Shown: positions 7,458-16,914, counted from the first letter of the stretch. The stretch is DNA of 64,000 nucleotides from Desulfovibrio sp. JY (GCA_021730285.1 CP082962.1:1736001-1800000), one strand, 5' to 3'. Notes: generated from the letters alone by a model not told the origin. Translations and numbers: made by a program.

Positions 7458-9383
7458 ATGTGGGACGCCAAGCCGCCCAGACACGATGTTTCCCGCTTAA
7501 CCGACCAGGACGTGTACCTCTTCAAGCAGGGCAACCATTTCGACCTGCCGGACAAGCTCGGCTCCCAGGCCATGACCGTGGAGGACGAGCCGGGCGTCCA
7601 CTTCGCGGTCTGGGCTCCCAACGCCAAGGCCGTGTCCGTGGTCGGGGACTTCAACGGCTGGGAGCCCGGAAGGCACCTCATGGCCGCCCGCCCGGACGCC
7701 TCGGGCATCCACGAATGCTTCATCCCCGGCCTTGGCCAGGGCACACACTACAAATATCATATCGAGTCGAGCGTGGGCGATTATCGCGCCGACAAGGGCG
7801 ATCCCTACGCCTTCTACTGGGAAACCTCGCCGAGCACCGCCTCCATCGTCTGGGACCTCGACTACCAGTGGAACGACGCGGCCTGGATGGCCTCGCGCCA
7901 CGAAAAAAACGGATTTTCCGCGCCGATTTCCATCTACGAGGTGCACCTCGGCTCGTTTAGGCGCGTCCACGAGGACCGCTACCGGTCGCTGTCCTACCTG
8001 GAGATGGCCGACCATCTCACCGAACACGTGCTGCGCTGCGGTTTTTCCCACGTGGAATTCCTGCCCATCATGGAGCACCCTTTCTTCGGCTCCTGGGGCT
8101 ACCAGACCCTTGGCTACTTCGCCCCCACCAGCCGTTTCGGCTCGCCCCAGGACTTCATGACCCTGATCGACAGGCTCCACCAGAACGGCATCGGCGTCGT
8201 CCTCGACTGGGTGCCCTCCCATTTTCCCACCGACGGCCACGGCCTGTCCTTTTTCGACGGCACCCACCTCTACGAGCATGCCGACCCCAAAAAGGGCTAC
8301 CACCCGGACTGGAACTGCTACATCTTCAATACCGGCCGCTACGAGGTCCGCGAGTTCCTCATCTCCAGCGCCCTGTTCTGGCTCAAGAACTACCACGTCG
8401 ACGCCCTGCGCGTGGACGCCGTGGCCTCCATGCTCTACCTCGACTACTCCCGCCGCGAGGGCGAATGGATTCCCAACATCCACGGCGGCCGGGAGAACCT
8501 GGATAATATCGCCTTCCTGCGACGCCTGAATGAAATGGTCTACAGCCGCTTCCCCGGCTGCGAGACCATGGCCGAGGAATCCACCTCCTGGCCCATGGTG
8601 TCGCGGCCTCCCTACCTCGGCGGCCTCGGGTTCGGCATGAAGTGGAACATGGGCTGGATGCACGATACCCTGAACTACTTCTCCCGCGACCCGATCTTTC
8701 GCAAATATCACCACGGCGAACTGACCTTCAGCATCTGGTACGCCTTTTCGGAAAACTTCATCCTGGCCCTGTCCCACGACGAAGTGGTCTACGGCAAGGG
8801 CAGCCTGCTCGGCAAAATGCCCGGCGACGACTGGAAACGCTTCGCCAACCTGCGCCTGCTCTACGGCTACATGTTCGGGCATCCCGGCAAGAAGCTGCTT
8901 TTCATGGGCGGCGAATTCGCCCAATGGCAGGAATGGAACCACGACGCCGAACCGCAATGGGAATTGCTCGATTCCCCGCCACACCAGGGCGTCATGCAAT
9001 GGATCGCGGACTTAAACCGGGTCTACAAGGAAGAAACCGCCCTGCACCAGCGCGATTTCAAGCCCGAAGGCTTCGAGTGGATCGACTACCGCGATGCCGA
9101 AGCCAGCGTTCTGGCCTTTCTGCGGCGCGGCAAGGCCCCGGGCGACGTGCTGCTCGTGGCGCTCAATTTCACCCCCGTGCCGCGCGAAAACTACCGCATC
9201 GGCGTGCCCGTCCCCGGCTTGTGGACCGAACTGCTTAACAGCGACTCCAAACTCTACGGCGGCTCGGGCATCGGCAACGCCGGCGCGGTCATGGCCGAGG
9301 AAATCGAAAGCTTCGATCACCCCTATTCCCTTAATCTCACCCTGCCGCCTTTGGGCGTCGTGTTTCTGCGTCCGGCCCGGTGA
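7458..9383 (+). CDS. glgB: 1,4-alpha-glucan branching enzyme
   Basis: Forms alpha-1,6 branches in glycogen by cutting and transferring alpha-1,4-glucan chains. The 641-residue protein has a CBM48 module (FAVWAPNAKAVSVVGDFNGW), then a GH13 catalytic barrel. Catalytic regions are DALRVDAVASMLYLDY (nucleophile Asp), MAEESTSWP (acid/base Glu) and LSHDEVVYGKG (transition-state Asp). A C-terminal alpha-amylase all-beta domain ends the protein. AAAGGAG lies upstream of ATG 7458; the reading frame is open further upstream but overlaps the hydrolase gene. No other glycogen gene is nearby. Confidence 0.96.
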   Translation: MWDAKPPRHDVSRLTDQDVYLFKQGNHFDLPDKLGSQAMTVEDEPGVHFAVWAPNAKAVSVVGDFNGWEPGRHLMAARPDASGIHECFIPGLGQGTHYKYHIESSVGDYRADKGDPYAFYWETSPSTASIVWDLDYQWNDAAWMASRHEKNGFSAPISIYEVHLGSFRRVHEDRYRSLSYLEMADHLTEHVLRCGFSHVEFLPIMEHPFFGSWGYQTLGYFAPTSRFGSPQDFMTLIDRLHQNGIGVVLDWVPSHFPTDGHGLSFFDGTHLYEHADPKKGYHPDWNCYIFNTGRYEVREFLISSALFWLKNYHVDALRVDAVASMLYLDYSRREGEWIPNIHGGRENLDNIAFLRRLNEMVYSRFPGCETMAEESTSWPMVSRPPYLGGLGFGMKWNMGWMHDTLNYFSRDPIFRKYHHGELTFSIWYAFSENFILALSHDEVVYGKGSLLGKMPGDDWKRFANLRLLYGYMFGHPGKKLLFMGGEFAQWQEWNHDAEPQWELLDSPPHQGVMQWIADLNRVYKEETALHQRDFKPEGFEWIDYRDAEASVLAFLRRGKAPGDVLLVALNFTPVPRENYRIGVPVPGLWTELLNSDSKLYGGSGIGNAGAVMAEEIESFDHPYSLNLTLPPLGVVFLRPAR

Positions 9384-9458
9384 GGGATGATGATGCAAGC
9401 ATGAGGCAAGGAGGCGGGGGTGCGGGGGCAGAGCCCCTGCCTCTTCCCTGGCCGCTCG

Positions 9459-10715
9459 TCAATCCGCCCAGACGACGCGGTTGCGGCCGGTGCGTTTGGC
9501 TTTGTAGAGGGCGGCGTCGGCGGCGGCGAGCATGTTTTCGATGGAGCCTTTGGGCTTGTCGCACAGGCCGATGCTGATGGTGACGCCGACGGAGAGTTTG
9601 CCGGCTTTGGCTTTGGAGCGTTCGATGCTGTTGCGCAGGTCGTTGAAGGCGCTCTGGGCTTGCTGTCCTTCCAGCCCCATGGCCAGCACGCAGAATTCCT
9701 CGCCGCCGAGGCGCGCCACGATGTCGTGGCCGCGGAAGCGGGTGGACAGGCCGTGGGCCACGTGTTTGAGCACCTCGTCGCCCACGGCGTGGCCGTAGCT
9801 GTCGTTGACCTTCTTGAAGTGGTCGATGTCGAGCATGGCCAGGGTCATGGGTTCTTCGCCCCGGGCCAGCCGGTTGTAGCGGTCCTTGGATGTCTCGAAG
9901 AAGTGCCGGCGGTTGTAGAGGCCGGTCAGCGGGTCGCGGATGGAGGTCTCGCGCAGTTTCTGGATGTATTCGAGCATTTCCAGGTTCTGGGTGACCCGGC
10001 AGTAGAATTCCTCGCTGGAGAAGGGCTTGTTGAGGAAGTCGTTGGCCCCGTTCTTGATGAACCGGGCGGAGAGGATGGTGTTGCCGTAGGCGGAGATGCC
10101 GATGACGGCCACTTCGTCCTTGCGTTTGCGGCGTCGTATCTGGCGGGTGAGTTCCACGCCATCCATGCCGGGCATGAAGTAGTCGCTGATGACGACCTTG
10201 ATTTCGGGATGGCGTTCCAGCACGGACAGGGCCAGGGGGCCGTCGTCGGCCTCGTGGACGATGAATTCGTGGGCGGTGAGCAGGCGCACGAGGTGGTTGC
10301 GCACGGTCTGGGAGTCGTCGGCGACGAGGATATGGACGAACTTGTTAAGCGAAATGCGCCGCACGAGCGAGCACAGGTAATCGAGGCTGTCCGGGGATTC
10401 CTTGGACACGTAGTCCACGACCTTCTTGGCCCAGACGCGGTCGCGGACTTCGGATTCCACGTCGCCGGTGAAGACGATGGAGGGGACGCCCCGGGAGATG
10501 ACGTAATCGACGATGCCGCCGTCGGGACAATCCGGGAGGTGCAGGTCGAGCAGGGCGACGAAGAACGTGTCATTGTCCGGATTTTCTTCCAGAATGTAGC
10601 GGGCTTCTTCGAAATTCGAGGCCCAGCAGACATTGAAGAACAGTTCATCCTCGATCTTGCGAATGAGAATGCGGGCAAAGACCTTGCTGTCTTCGACGAT
10701 AAGTACTTTTTCCAT
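9459..10715 (-). CDS. Diguanylate cyclase with two receiver domains
   Basis: A PleD-like response regulator of 418 residues that should make cyclic di-GMP from two GTP. The first receiver (about 1-115) has VEDSKVF and LLDLHLPD. The second (about 125-245) has VADDSQTV, the phosphoacceptor segment ISDYFMPGMDG and NKPFS. The GGDEF domain (about 255-418) carries an intact GGEEF active site. RGHD stands five residues before it, matching the RxxD product-inhibition site. I start at MEKVLIVEDS (10715), the usual receiver start; a 13-residue upstream extension is possible. The gene converges on glgB, and no partner kinase is adjacent. Confidence 0.93.
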   Translation of the reverse strand: MEKVLIVEDSKVFARILIRKIEDELFFNVCWASNFEEARYILEENPDNDTFFVALLDLHLPDCPDGGIVDYVISRGVPSIVFTGDVESEVRDRVWAKKVVDYVSKESPDSLDYLCSLVRRISLNKFVHILVADDSQTVRNHLVRLLTAHEFIVHEADDGPLALSVLERHPEIKVVISDYFMPGMDGVELTRQIRRRKRKDEVAVIGISAYGNTILSARFIKNGANDFLNKPFSSEEFYCRVTQNLEMLEYIQKLRETSIRDPLTGLYNRRHFFETSKDRYNRLARGEEPMTLAMLDIDHFKKVNDSYGHAVGDEVLKHVAHGLSTRFRGHDIVARLGGEEFCVLAMGLEGQQAQSAFNDLRNSIERSKAKAGKLSVGVTISIGLCDKPKGSIENMLAAADAALYKAKRTGRNRVVWAD

Positions 10716-10870
10716 GCGGGAACAACCGACCGGCACGGGACTACATGAACCCATGATAGTCGAGATCGGCCTGAAAGGCCAGTTGCGGGGCAGGTTATTT
10801 TACCAACGTGTCTTGCGTTCGCCGCATAAGCGACGGTAGGGTGCCGAAAACCGGATTGCAAGGAGGGGAT

Positions 10871-11488
10871 ATGCGGTGGGGAGTTCTCTTGGCGGCGCTG
10901 GTCGTGGTGATGGCTTCGGCACAGGTGACGTTGGCCAAACGGGTGGATGGGTTTGCCGGAACGGCTTTCGGCAGTCGGCTCGATACGCTGCCGTCGTTTA
11001 TGACGCTCAAGACGGTGGGTGATATTGCCTACGCCGTCAACCTCAATGAATCCTATAGGCTGGCCGGCAAGGCTCCGGTGGTGTTCTACGGGTTTGTCGG
11101 GGGAAAGATGTTTGCGGCGTATGTGCGCCTCGACGGCATCATCAACCATGCCGTGCTGGCCAAACAGCTCACCGCCGAGTTCGGCAAGCCTTCCATCGTG
11201 ACGGAAGGCGGCACGGAGATCCTGCGCTGGCGCAAGGGCGACCTCAAGGTCAAGCTCAAGTTCGATCCGGCGACGGGCGACCTCAAGCTCGCCTATTATT
11301 CCATCACGTACGGCTCCCCGGCGGCCATGGTCCTGGTCGAGCCGGACGCCGTCGATCTCGACGAACTGGCCCGCGCCTACGAAAAGGACAAGATCGCCAA
11401 GGGCGTCACCCTGCCCAAGGCCCCGTCCCGCAAGTGGTATTCGCCCGATGGCGTCTCCGATCCGACTCGCACTATCCCTGGCAAGTGA
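10871..11488 (+). CDS. Secreted protein of unknown function
   Basis: A 205-residue protein with a clear Sec signal peptide, MRWGVLLAALVVVMASAQVTLA, cleaved after the ALA-type site, so it is probably periplasmic. The mature part contains FAGTAFGSRLDTLPSF and a region resembling small periplasmic proteins that compare themselves to a reference state (EFGKPSIVTEGGTEILRWRKGD), but I do not recognise a named family. AGGAGG just before ATG 10871 fixes the start. Its 3' end overlaps the following kinase start by 41 bases, so the two are probably co-expressed, and the protein could feed a signal to that kinase. Confidence 0.8.
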   Translation: MRWGVLLAALVVVMASAQVTLAKRVDGFAGTAFGSRLDTLPSFMTLKTVGDIAYAVNLNESYRLAGKAPVVFYGFVGGKMFAAYVRLDGIINHAVLAKQLTAEFGKPSIVTEGGTEILRWRKGDLKVKLKFDPATGDLKLAYYSITYGSPAAMVLVEPDAVDLDELARAYEKDKIAKGVTLPKAPSRKWYSPDGVSDPTRTIPGK

Positions 11489-14042
11489 GGGGCCGCGCGC
11501 GCTGACGGGCGAGCCAGTCAGCGCCCTGCTGGAGCGGCTGCCCGAGGGGGTGGCGGTGCTTGACGCCTCGCGCGCCTTTGTGCGGGGCAACGCCATGGGC
11601 CGCCAGCGTCTGGGGGCGGCCGGAACGGCCTGCCACCTGGAGCTTTTCGGTCGGGACGCGCCGTGTCCCGGCTGCCCGTGCGCCGGCGGCGTCGCCCCTG
11701 TCCAGGCGGCGCGGGCGGTTTGCGTCCGTCTGGCCGGGGACGACGGTGCGCCGGCGGGCGTGGTGTGCGTGTTTTCCCAGACCCTGGGCTCTTTTGATCC
11801 GGGGCGGCTGGTCGAGGTGGTCGAAAGCGCCTTCGCGGCCGTGTTCGTGGTGGACCGCGACTTCCGTTTTCTGTTCGTCAACCGGGCGTTCGAACGGCTG
11901 CATGGGCGGGAGCGTCGGGAGCTTCTTTCCCGGCCCATGGCGGACTGCGTCGACGCACGGGCCTTCGCCCGCTTCCGGGCGGCGGCCCTGGAGGTGTTCG
12001 ATTGGGGCGCGGTGCGGGAGGACGAGGTGCGCCACACCGTCGACGGCCGCGAACGGAATTTTCAGACCACGCTCATTCCGCTGGCCGGAGAGGGGGGGGC
12101 GGTGAACGCCGTGTGCTGCACGCTCACGGAGATCACCTCGCATCGCAAGGCGGAGCGGGAACTCGACGCCAGCCGGCGTCGCTACCAGGCCATCGTCGAG
12201 GACCAGACCGAGCTGGTGGTGCGCCTCGATGCCCGGTTGCGCCGGATCTTCGTCAACCGGGCCGTGGCCAGGTCCATGGGCCGCCCCGTGGAAGAGCTTC
12301 TCGGCGGCCTGTTCCTGGAGAGCGTGCCCGAGAAGGAGGGGCAGGCGCTTCGGGCCCGCATCCTGGCCCTGACGCCGCGCGCCCCGGTGGTGGACATCCG
12401 CCATATGCTCACCCTGCCCGACGGCCACCAGCGCTGCCTGCACTGGACGGTGCGGGCCATTTTCGACGAAGCCGGGCGTGTGGGCGAATACCAAGCCATG
12501 GGCCGCGACGTGACGGCCTATTGGCGCATGGAGCGGGAGCTTGTCCGCAGCGAGGCCAAGTACCGCGACATTTTCGAGCATTCGGCCGAGGGCATTTTCC
12601 AGTTCGATCCGGACGGGGCCATGGCCGCCTGCAATCCCGCCCTGGCCCGCATCCTCGGCTACGCCTCGCCCGAGGAGATTTTGCTGGAACAGGGGGATCT
12701 TTTTTCCCGCATCCAGGCCCGGCAGCAGGACCGGCTGGAGTTTCTGCGCCAGCTGGCCCAGCGCGGCCGGGTGTTCGATTTCGAGATGCAGGTGGTGCGC
12801 CGCGACGGCCGGGCGGTCTGGGTGTCCATCAACGCCCGGGCGGTGCTCGACGAGTCGGACCGGTTGCTGCGCGTCGAGGGCGCGGCCCGGGACATCACCG
12901 ACCGCAAGCGGGCCGAGGAGGAGCGCATGCTGCTGGTCTCGGCCGTGGACCAGAGCGCCGAGGGGCTGGTCATCGTCGGTCGGGATTTCCGCCTGGAATA
13001 CGCCAATCCGGCCTTTGCCCAGATTGTCGGCGGCGGCCAGGGCGGGTCGAGCTGGCTGGACCTGGAACGCCATCTCGGCACCTTTCTCGGCGAATCGGTG
13101 CGCAAGATGCTGGGGCTTGGCCTGCGCTGGTCGGGCCGGGTGCGCCTGCCCCGTCCGGGCGGGGAGGAGGGCGTGGCCGAGACGCTCATTTCCCCGGTGC
13201 GCGACGCCGCCGGCCAGATCGCCAACTACATCCTGCTCGTGCGCGACATGACCTACGAGATGGGCCTGGAAAAACGGCTGCGCCAGGTGGAAAAGCTCGA
13301 GGCCATCGGCGTTCTGGCCGGCGGCGTGGCCCACGACTTCAACAACATCCTGACGCCCATTTTGCTCAATACCGAGATGATTCTGGCCGACATCCCCTGG
13401 AAGGACCCGCTGCGAAAGCCCCTGGCCGACGTGGTGCGGGCCTCGGAGCGGGCCAGGGACCTGGTGCGCCAGCTGCTCACCTTCAGCCGCCAGGGCGAGC
13501 TGACCGTGGGGCCGCTGCCCCTGACCCCGCTGGTCAAGGAGACGCTCAAGTTGGCCCGGGGCATGATCGACCAGCGGGTGGAGATCCGCCAGCGGGTCTC
13601 CGAGCTGGCGCTCACCATCGAGGCCGATCCGGCCCAGATCCATCAGGTGCTCATGAACCTGTGCCTCAATGCCGCCCAGGCCATGCCCGAGGGCGGGGTG
13701 CTGGAGGTGGGGCTTATCGCCATACCCGAGCCGCCGCGTCCCCTCGGGCCGTGCCTCGCCGCCGGCACGCCGCTGACCGAACTGCCGTCCGGGCCGTACG
13801 CCAAGCTCTGGGTTTCCGACACCGGGCACGGCATGGCGGCGGACATCTGCGACCGCATTTTCGAGCCTTTTTTCACCACGAAGAAACCCGGCCAGGGCAC
13901 GGGCATGGGCCTGGCCGCGGTGCACGGCATCGTCAAGGGCTGCGGCGGGGCGGTGCTGGTCACGAGCGCCGTGGGCCGGGGAAGCGTTTTCGAGGTGTTT
14001 TTCCCCCTGATTCCCCGGCCCGGGGCCGCGGACGTCAATTGA
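11448..14042 (+). CDS. Multi-PAS sensor histidine kinase
   Basis: A soluble kinase of 864 residues without membrane segments. Residues 20-110 include CPGCPC, a cysteine cluster that could bind metal. Up to four PAS-type sensor units follow (about 110-225, 230-355, 365-490 and 495-600), for example FAAVFVVDRDFRFLFVNRAF and FEHSAEGIFQFDPDG. The HisKA motif is GVAHDFNNILTPIL. The ATPase domain has LNLCLNAAQAMPEGG, DTGHGMA and GTGMGLAAVHGIVKG. Unlike many kinases with the HDFNN motif, it has no C-terminal receiver. The start at 11448 overlaps the previous gene and has a weak ribosome site, so the true start could be downstream. Its stop overlaps the convergent vanX-like gene by 8 bases. Confidence 0.9.
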   Translation: MASPIRLALSLASEGPRALTGEPVSALLERLPEGVAVLDASRAFVRGNAMGRQRLGAAGTACHLELFGRDAPCPGCPCAGGVAPVQAARAVCVRLAGDDGAPAGVVCVFSQTLGSFDPGRLVEVVESAFAAVFVVDRDFRFLFVNRAFERLHGRERRELLSRPMADCVDARAFARFRAAALEVFDWGAVREDEVRHTVDGRERNFQTTLIPLAGEGGAVNAVCCTLTEITSHRKAERELDASRRRYQAIVEDQTELVVRLDARLRRIFVNRAVARSMGRPVEELLGGLFLESVPEKEGQALRARILALTPRAPVVDIRHMLTLPDGHQRCLHWTVRAIFDEAGRVGEYQAMGRDVTAYWRMERELVRSEAKYRDIFEHSAEGIFQFDPDGAMAACNPALARILGYASPEEILLEQGDLFSRIQARQQDRLEFLRQLAQRGRVFDFEMQVVRRDGRAVWVSINARAVLDESDRLLRVEGAARDITDRKRAEEERMLLVSAVDQSAEGLVIVGRDFRLEYANPAFAQIVGGGQGGSSWLDLERHLGTFLGESVRKMLGLGLRWSGRVRLPRPGGEEGVAETLISPVRDAAGQIANYILLVRDMTYEMGLEKRLRQVEKLEAIGVLAGGVAHDFNNILTPILLNTEMILADIPWKDPLRKPLADVVRASERARDLVRQLLTFSRQGELTVGPLPLTPLVKETLKLARGMIDQRVEIRQRVSELALTIEADPAQIHQVLMNLCLNAAQAMPEGGVLEVGLIAIPEPPRPLGPCLAAGTPLTELPSGPYAKLWVSDTGHGMAADICDRIFEPFFTTKKPGQGTGMGLAAVHGIVKGCGGAVLVTSAVGRGSVFEVFFPLIPRPGAADVN

Positions 14043-14685
14043 TGGGCACGTTGAGCAGGTCGTAGCCCTTCCAGCCCGGGCCGTCGAAATGCCACCATTC
14101 CGAGGGCAGGGGCTCGAATCCTTCCTTGGCCATGGCCGCTTCCAGCCGCTTGGCGTTGGCCCTGGCGGCCGGGTCGCCGCCGGTGTAGTCGCGCCGGGCC
14201 TTTTCCGTGAAATCGTCGAATCCGGACGGCATGGGCAGCGCCTTGCCCGAGGCGGTTACCAGGGTCAGGTCCACGGCCGCGCCCCGGTTGTGCTTGGACC
14301 CGGAGACGGGTTTGCCGTTTTTCTCCACGGGTTTGGCCACCCAATCCTCGTTTGGCACCAGGGCCCAGAACTTCTGCTGGATGGAAAAGGGCCGGTAGCA
14401 GTCGAAGACCTTGAGCCCGAGGCCGTCTTTTTCGAGATCCGCCTGGACCCTGGCCAGCCGTTTGGCCACGTCGGCCCGCAAGAAACAGCGGGCGGCCGGG
14501 TAGACGGCCACATGGGTGAAATTGTCCGGCGTGGCGTAGCGCATGTCGAGGCGGATGTCCGGGGCGACGGTGGTGATGTCGACCAGTCCGGCGGCCTCGG
14601 GGGTGGCGGGCCCGGCGGCCCGGGCGGCGGGGGTCAGGAAGACGGCAAGGCACAGGGCGAGCAGGGCGACGGTGCGGCGTGTCAT
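14035..14685 (-). CDS. D-alanyl-D-alanine dipeptidase (VanX/DdpX-like)
   Basis: A zinc-dependent M15D peptidase that hydrolyses D-Ala-D-Ala dipeptide. The 216-residue protein begins with a signal peptide (MTRRTVALLALCLAVFL then ARA), so it acts in the periplasm. Zinc and catalytic motifs are SKHNRGAAVDLTL (SxHxxGxxxD) and EWWHFD (ExxH). A recycling or nutritional role is more likely than vancomycin resistance, because no vanHA genes are near and Gram-negative outer membranes already exclude the drug. GGAGG precedes ATG 14685. The gene ends overlapping the convergent kinase by 8 bases. Confidence 0.92.
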   Translation of the reverse strand: MTRRTVALLALCLAVFLTPAARAAGPATPEAAGLVDITTVAPDIRLDMRYATPDNFTHVAVYPAARCFLRADVAKRLARVQADLEKDGLGLKVFDCYRPFSIQQKFWALVPNEDWVAKPVEKNGKPVSGSKHNRGAAVDLTLVTASGKALPMPSGFDDFTEKARRDYTGGDPAARANAKRLEAAMAKEGFEPLPSEWWHFDGPGWKGYDLLNVPIN

Positions 14686-14763
14686 GGCAAGCCTCCGAGT
14701 GTTTTGGCCACAATGTCGTTTGGGCCGTGAATGTCAAGGATACGGCTGCATTCCGGTTGTCGC

Positions 14764-14795
14764 AAAAAAGGCCGGGCCCCAGGAGGGGCCCGGCC
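14764..14795 (-). terminator. Rho-independent terminator of the porin gene
   Basis: On the minus strand GGCCGGGCCCC and GGGGCCCGGCC form a perfect 11-bp stem around a 4-base loop, followed directly by six Ts (14769-14764). It lies 28 bases past the porin stop codon. Confidence 0.93.
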
Positions 14796-14822
14796 GGCGT
14801 CGGTCATGGTGCTGCGGTCGGT

Positions 14823-16316
14823 TTAGAAGGTGTACTTGAAGCCGCAGGAAACCTTCCAGGCGTCTTCGGCCTTGTTGGCCAGGCGGCGGCCCCAGACGGT
14901 CTTCTGGAACTGGCTCGGATGGGCCCAGCCGGTCTCGAGGATCAGGGCCAGGTTTTCATACAGCATGTACTTGGTGTCGAAGTTGAGCCCGATGACCCAT
15001 TCCTTGTCGGTCAGGTCGCGGCCCATCTGGAAGATCGGATTGCTGCCGAGCACGAAGTTGGCGTAGCGGATGGCCTTGGCCGAGTTGTTGCCGTGGACGT
15101 AGGCGAAGGTGAAGCGCTGAGTCAGCTTCTCGATGAAGCTGATGTTGTTGAGCGAGGCGCCAAAGCCCCAGTTGCCCACGGGCGAGATGCCCATGTTGGA
15201 GCCCTTGACCAGTTCCTGGCCGCCGTCGAACAGGAAGCTGTTGCCGGCGTTCCAGGAGATGGTGCCGCCCTCGTGCTCGCCGCCGCGGCCGGAGCCGGGG
15301 AAGAAGTTCGGCATGCGCTCGGAACCGTTGCGGGTGGAGCTGTCCTCGCCGGTGGACCAGAAGCCGAAGGCCTGGGGCGTGAGCACGTCCCAGCCGGTGT
15401 ACTCGGCCGCAGCGTCGATGAACCAGCCGTTACGCACGTTTTTCGCGTACTCGTTCATGCCGTGCTGACCCCAGATGACGTCGGCGTAGAACTTGAAGGG
15501 GTCGAGCGCCAGCACTTCGAGGGTCGTGCCGGCCCACAGGGCGGTGATGAAGTTGTTCTTCCAGCCCACGGGCGCCATGCTGAAAAGACCCGAGGAAATG
15601 AGGCCCTCGGCCCAGCCGGCTTCGGTCAGGTAATGGCCGCCCTTGCCGCCGACGCCGAAAAGGGCCCACGGCGTGGCCTTGAAGCCGTCCATGGTGAACG
15701 GCAGGGCCAGCATGTAGCCTTCCTCGTTGGAATAGATCGAGGTGGTGGTCGGGGCGTAGGTGCGGTCACTGGCGATGGTGCGCACGTAGGCCAGGACCAT
15801 GGACAGGTGATCCTGAATCAACGGGGCGGTGATGATCAGCGACGAGACGTTTTCGTCGAAGACCACGCTGCCGGCGAAGAAGGACGACTGCGGAATGGAG
15901 GCCGGCTGGAGACCGGCGCTGACCTGGACGTCGCAGCCGGGCCACTTGAACTGCAGGTAGGCCTGATAGACTTCCACGGCCACGGTCGGGTTGGCGGCGG
16001 TGAAAGTGCCATGCCCCCAGACGTCCTCGACGAGGATGCCCAGGCGGAACTTGACGGCCTCGTTGGCGATGAAGTCGGAACGCAGGCGGAAGCGTTCCCA
16101 GATCTCGAAGCGGTCTTCCGTTTGGGAGCCGGCGGGCCGGATGTTGCCGGCCTCGTTGGTCCATTTGGCGGTGTTCCAGCCGGTGAAGTTCCGGTTGGCG
16201 AAAAAGTTGCCGTAAACGAGCGCGTCGCCCGTCATCCGCACCTCGGTGGCTGCCTGGGCGCGGACGGCGGCCGTGAGCATAAGCGCGGCCGCGATGATGC
16301 ACAAAAGACGTTTCAT
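14823..16316 (-). CDS. Outer membrane porin (Desulfovibrio homotrimeric type)
   Basis: A 497-residue beta-barrel protein for passive solute entry through the outer membrane. It has a signal peptide (MKRLLCIIAAALMLTAAVRAQA), aromatic-rich alternating strands throughout and a C-terminal phenylalanine (FKYTF), the usual signal for barrel assembly. The opening of the mature protein, TEVRMTGDALVYGNFF, matches porins that are abundant in Desulfovibrio. GGAGGAGG precedes the ATG. It is a single-gene unit, with a hairpin upstream (16378-16405) and a strong terminator downstream. Confidence 0.9.
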   Translation of the reverse strand: MKRLLCIIAAALMLTAAVRAQAATEVRMTGDALVYGNFFANRNFTGWNTAKWTNEAGNIRPAGSQTEDRFEIWERFRLRSDFIANEAVKFRLGILVEDVWGHGTFTAANPTVAVEVYQAYLQFKWPGCDVQVSAGLQPASIPQSSFFAGSVVFDENVSSLIITAPLIQDHLSMVLAYVRTIASDRTYAPTTTSIYSNEEGYMLALPFTMDGFKATPWALFGVGGKGGHYLTEAGWAEGLISSGLFSMAPVGWKNNFITALWAGTTLEVLALDPFKFYADVIWGQHGMNEYAKNVRNGWFIDAAAEYTGWDVLTPQAFGFWSTGEDSSTRNGSERMPNFFPGSGRGGEHEGGTISWNAGNSFLFDGGQELVKGSNMGISPVGNWGFGASLNNISFIEKLTQRFTFAYVHGNNSAKAIRYANFVLGSNPIFQMGRDLTDKEWVIGLNFDTKYMLYENLALILETGWAHPSQFQKTVWGRRLANKAEDAWKVSCGFKYTF

Positions 16317-16376
16317 GTTCCCTCCTCCGTGGCGAGTGTTTCCCCATTCCCCAACCGACGCCGTGGAAAACGCAAC

Positions 16377-16406
16377 GGACCCGGGTCTGGTGTCGACCCG
16401 GGTCCC
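16377..16406 (-). terminator. Hairpin after the AmiS-like gene
   Basis: GGACCCGGGTC and GACCCGGGTCC form an 11-bp stem around a 7-base loop, 14 bases past the stop of the 16420-16914 gene. The T tract after it is weak (GTTGCGTTTT), so it may be a leaky terminator between this gene and the porin. Confidence 0.65.
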
Positions 16407-16419
16407 GGACGGTCGCGGC

Positions 16420-16914
16420 CTAGAAAGGCAGCGGCTTGCCCGAAAGCAGTAAAAAGGCCGGGATGTAAAGCCCGACCGGGACCCATATGATCAGCGACCA
16501 AGCCACAATCTTGGCCGACAGTTTGCCGTAGGCGTTCAGCCACACCTCAAGGGTCAGCACCGTGTAGCCGGCACAGGCCAGCGTGAAGTAGTTGCTGCCT
16601 TTGACGTGGTAGTACAACAGCATATAGATGAAGGAGATAATGGCCACCGTCAAGCTTACGTTGCCGACGGAGCGCATGTTGTCGAGCCCGGTCAGCAAGG
16701 CGTAGGCAACCACGCAGTACAAGAGCCCGTGGGCGAAAAGCAGGCCTGCCGTAAAAGCGTCATTCTGGATGGCGTTTACAAACGCGCCGATCACGACGCA
16801 GATGCCCACAAAAGCGCAGATAGCGCCCGTTCCCTTGGCCTCGCCGTAGCCGAGAAAGAGCAGGGCCACAGGCAGCCACATCAATGATATGGCGATTAAA
16901 ATAGCCAGCGTCAT
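16420..16914 (-). CDS. AmiS/UreI-like membrane channel
   Basis: A very hydrophobic protein of 164 residues with about six membrane segments. Size, topology and the closing segment (WSLIIWVPVGLYIPAFLLL) resemble the AmiS/UreI family, which forms small amide or urea channels. The central part, AFVNAIQNDAFTAGLLFAHGLLYC, fits the same fold. No amidase or urease gene lies nearby, so the substrate is uncertain. The ATG at 16914 is immediately preceded in frame by GTG; a G-rich ribosome site lies upstream. The family call rests on overall resemblance, not on catalytic residues. Confidence 0.65.
   Translation of the reverse strand: MTLAILIAISLMWLPVALLFLGYGEAKGTGAICAFVGICVVIGAFVNAIQNDAFTAGLLFAHGLLYCVVAYALLTGLDNMRSVGNVSLTVAIISFIYMLLYYHVKGSNYFTLACAGYTVLTLEVWLNAYGKLSAKIVAWSLIIWVPVGLYIPAFLLLSGKPLPF

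Noticed and set aside
9926-12037. 703-codon minus-strand open frame
   Set aside because: It crosses a diguanylate cyclase, a signal-peptide protein and a kinase in the wrong frame, and reads as Ser/Arg-rich noise.
14035-14685. Vancomycin resistance determinant
   Set aside because: VanX-type motifs are present, but vanH and vanA ligase genes are absent and the organism appears Gram-negative; a housekeeping dipeptidase is more likely.
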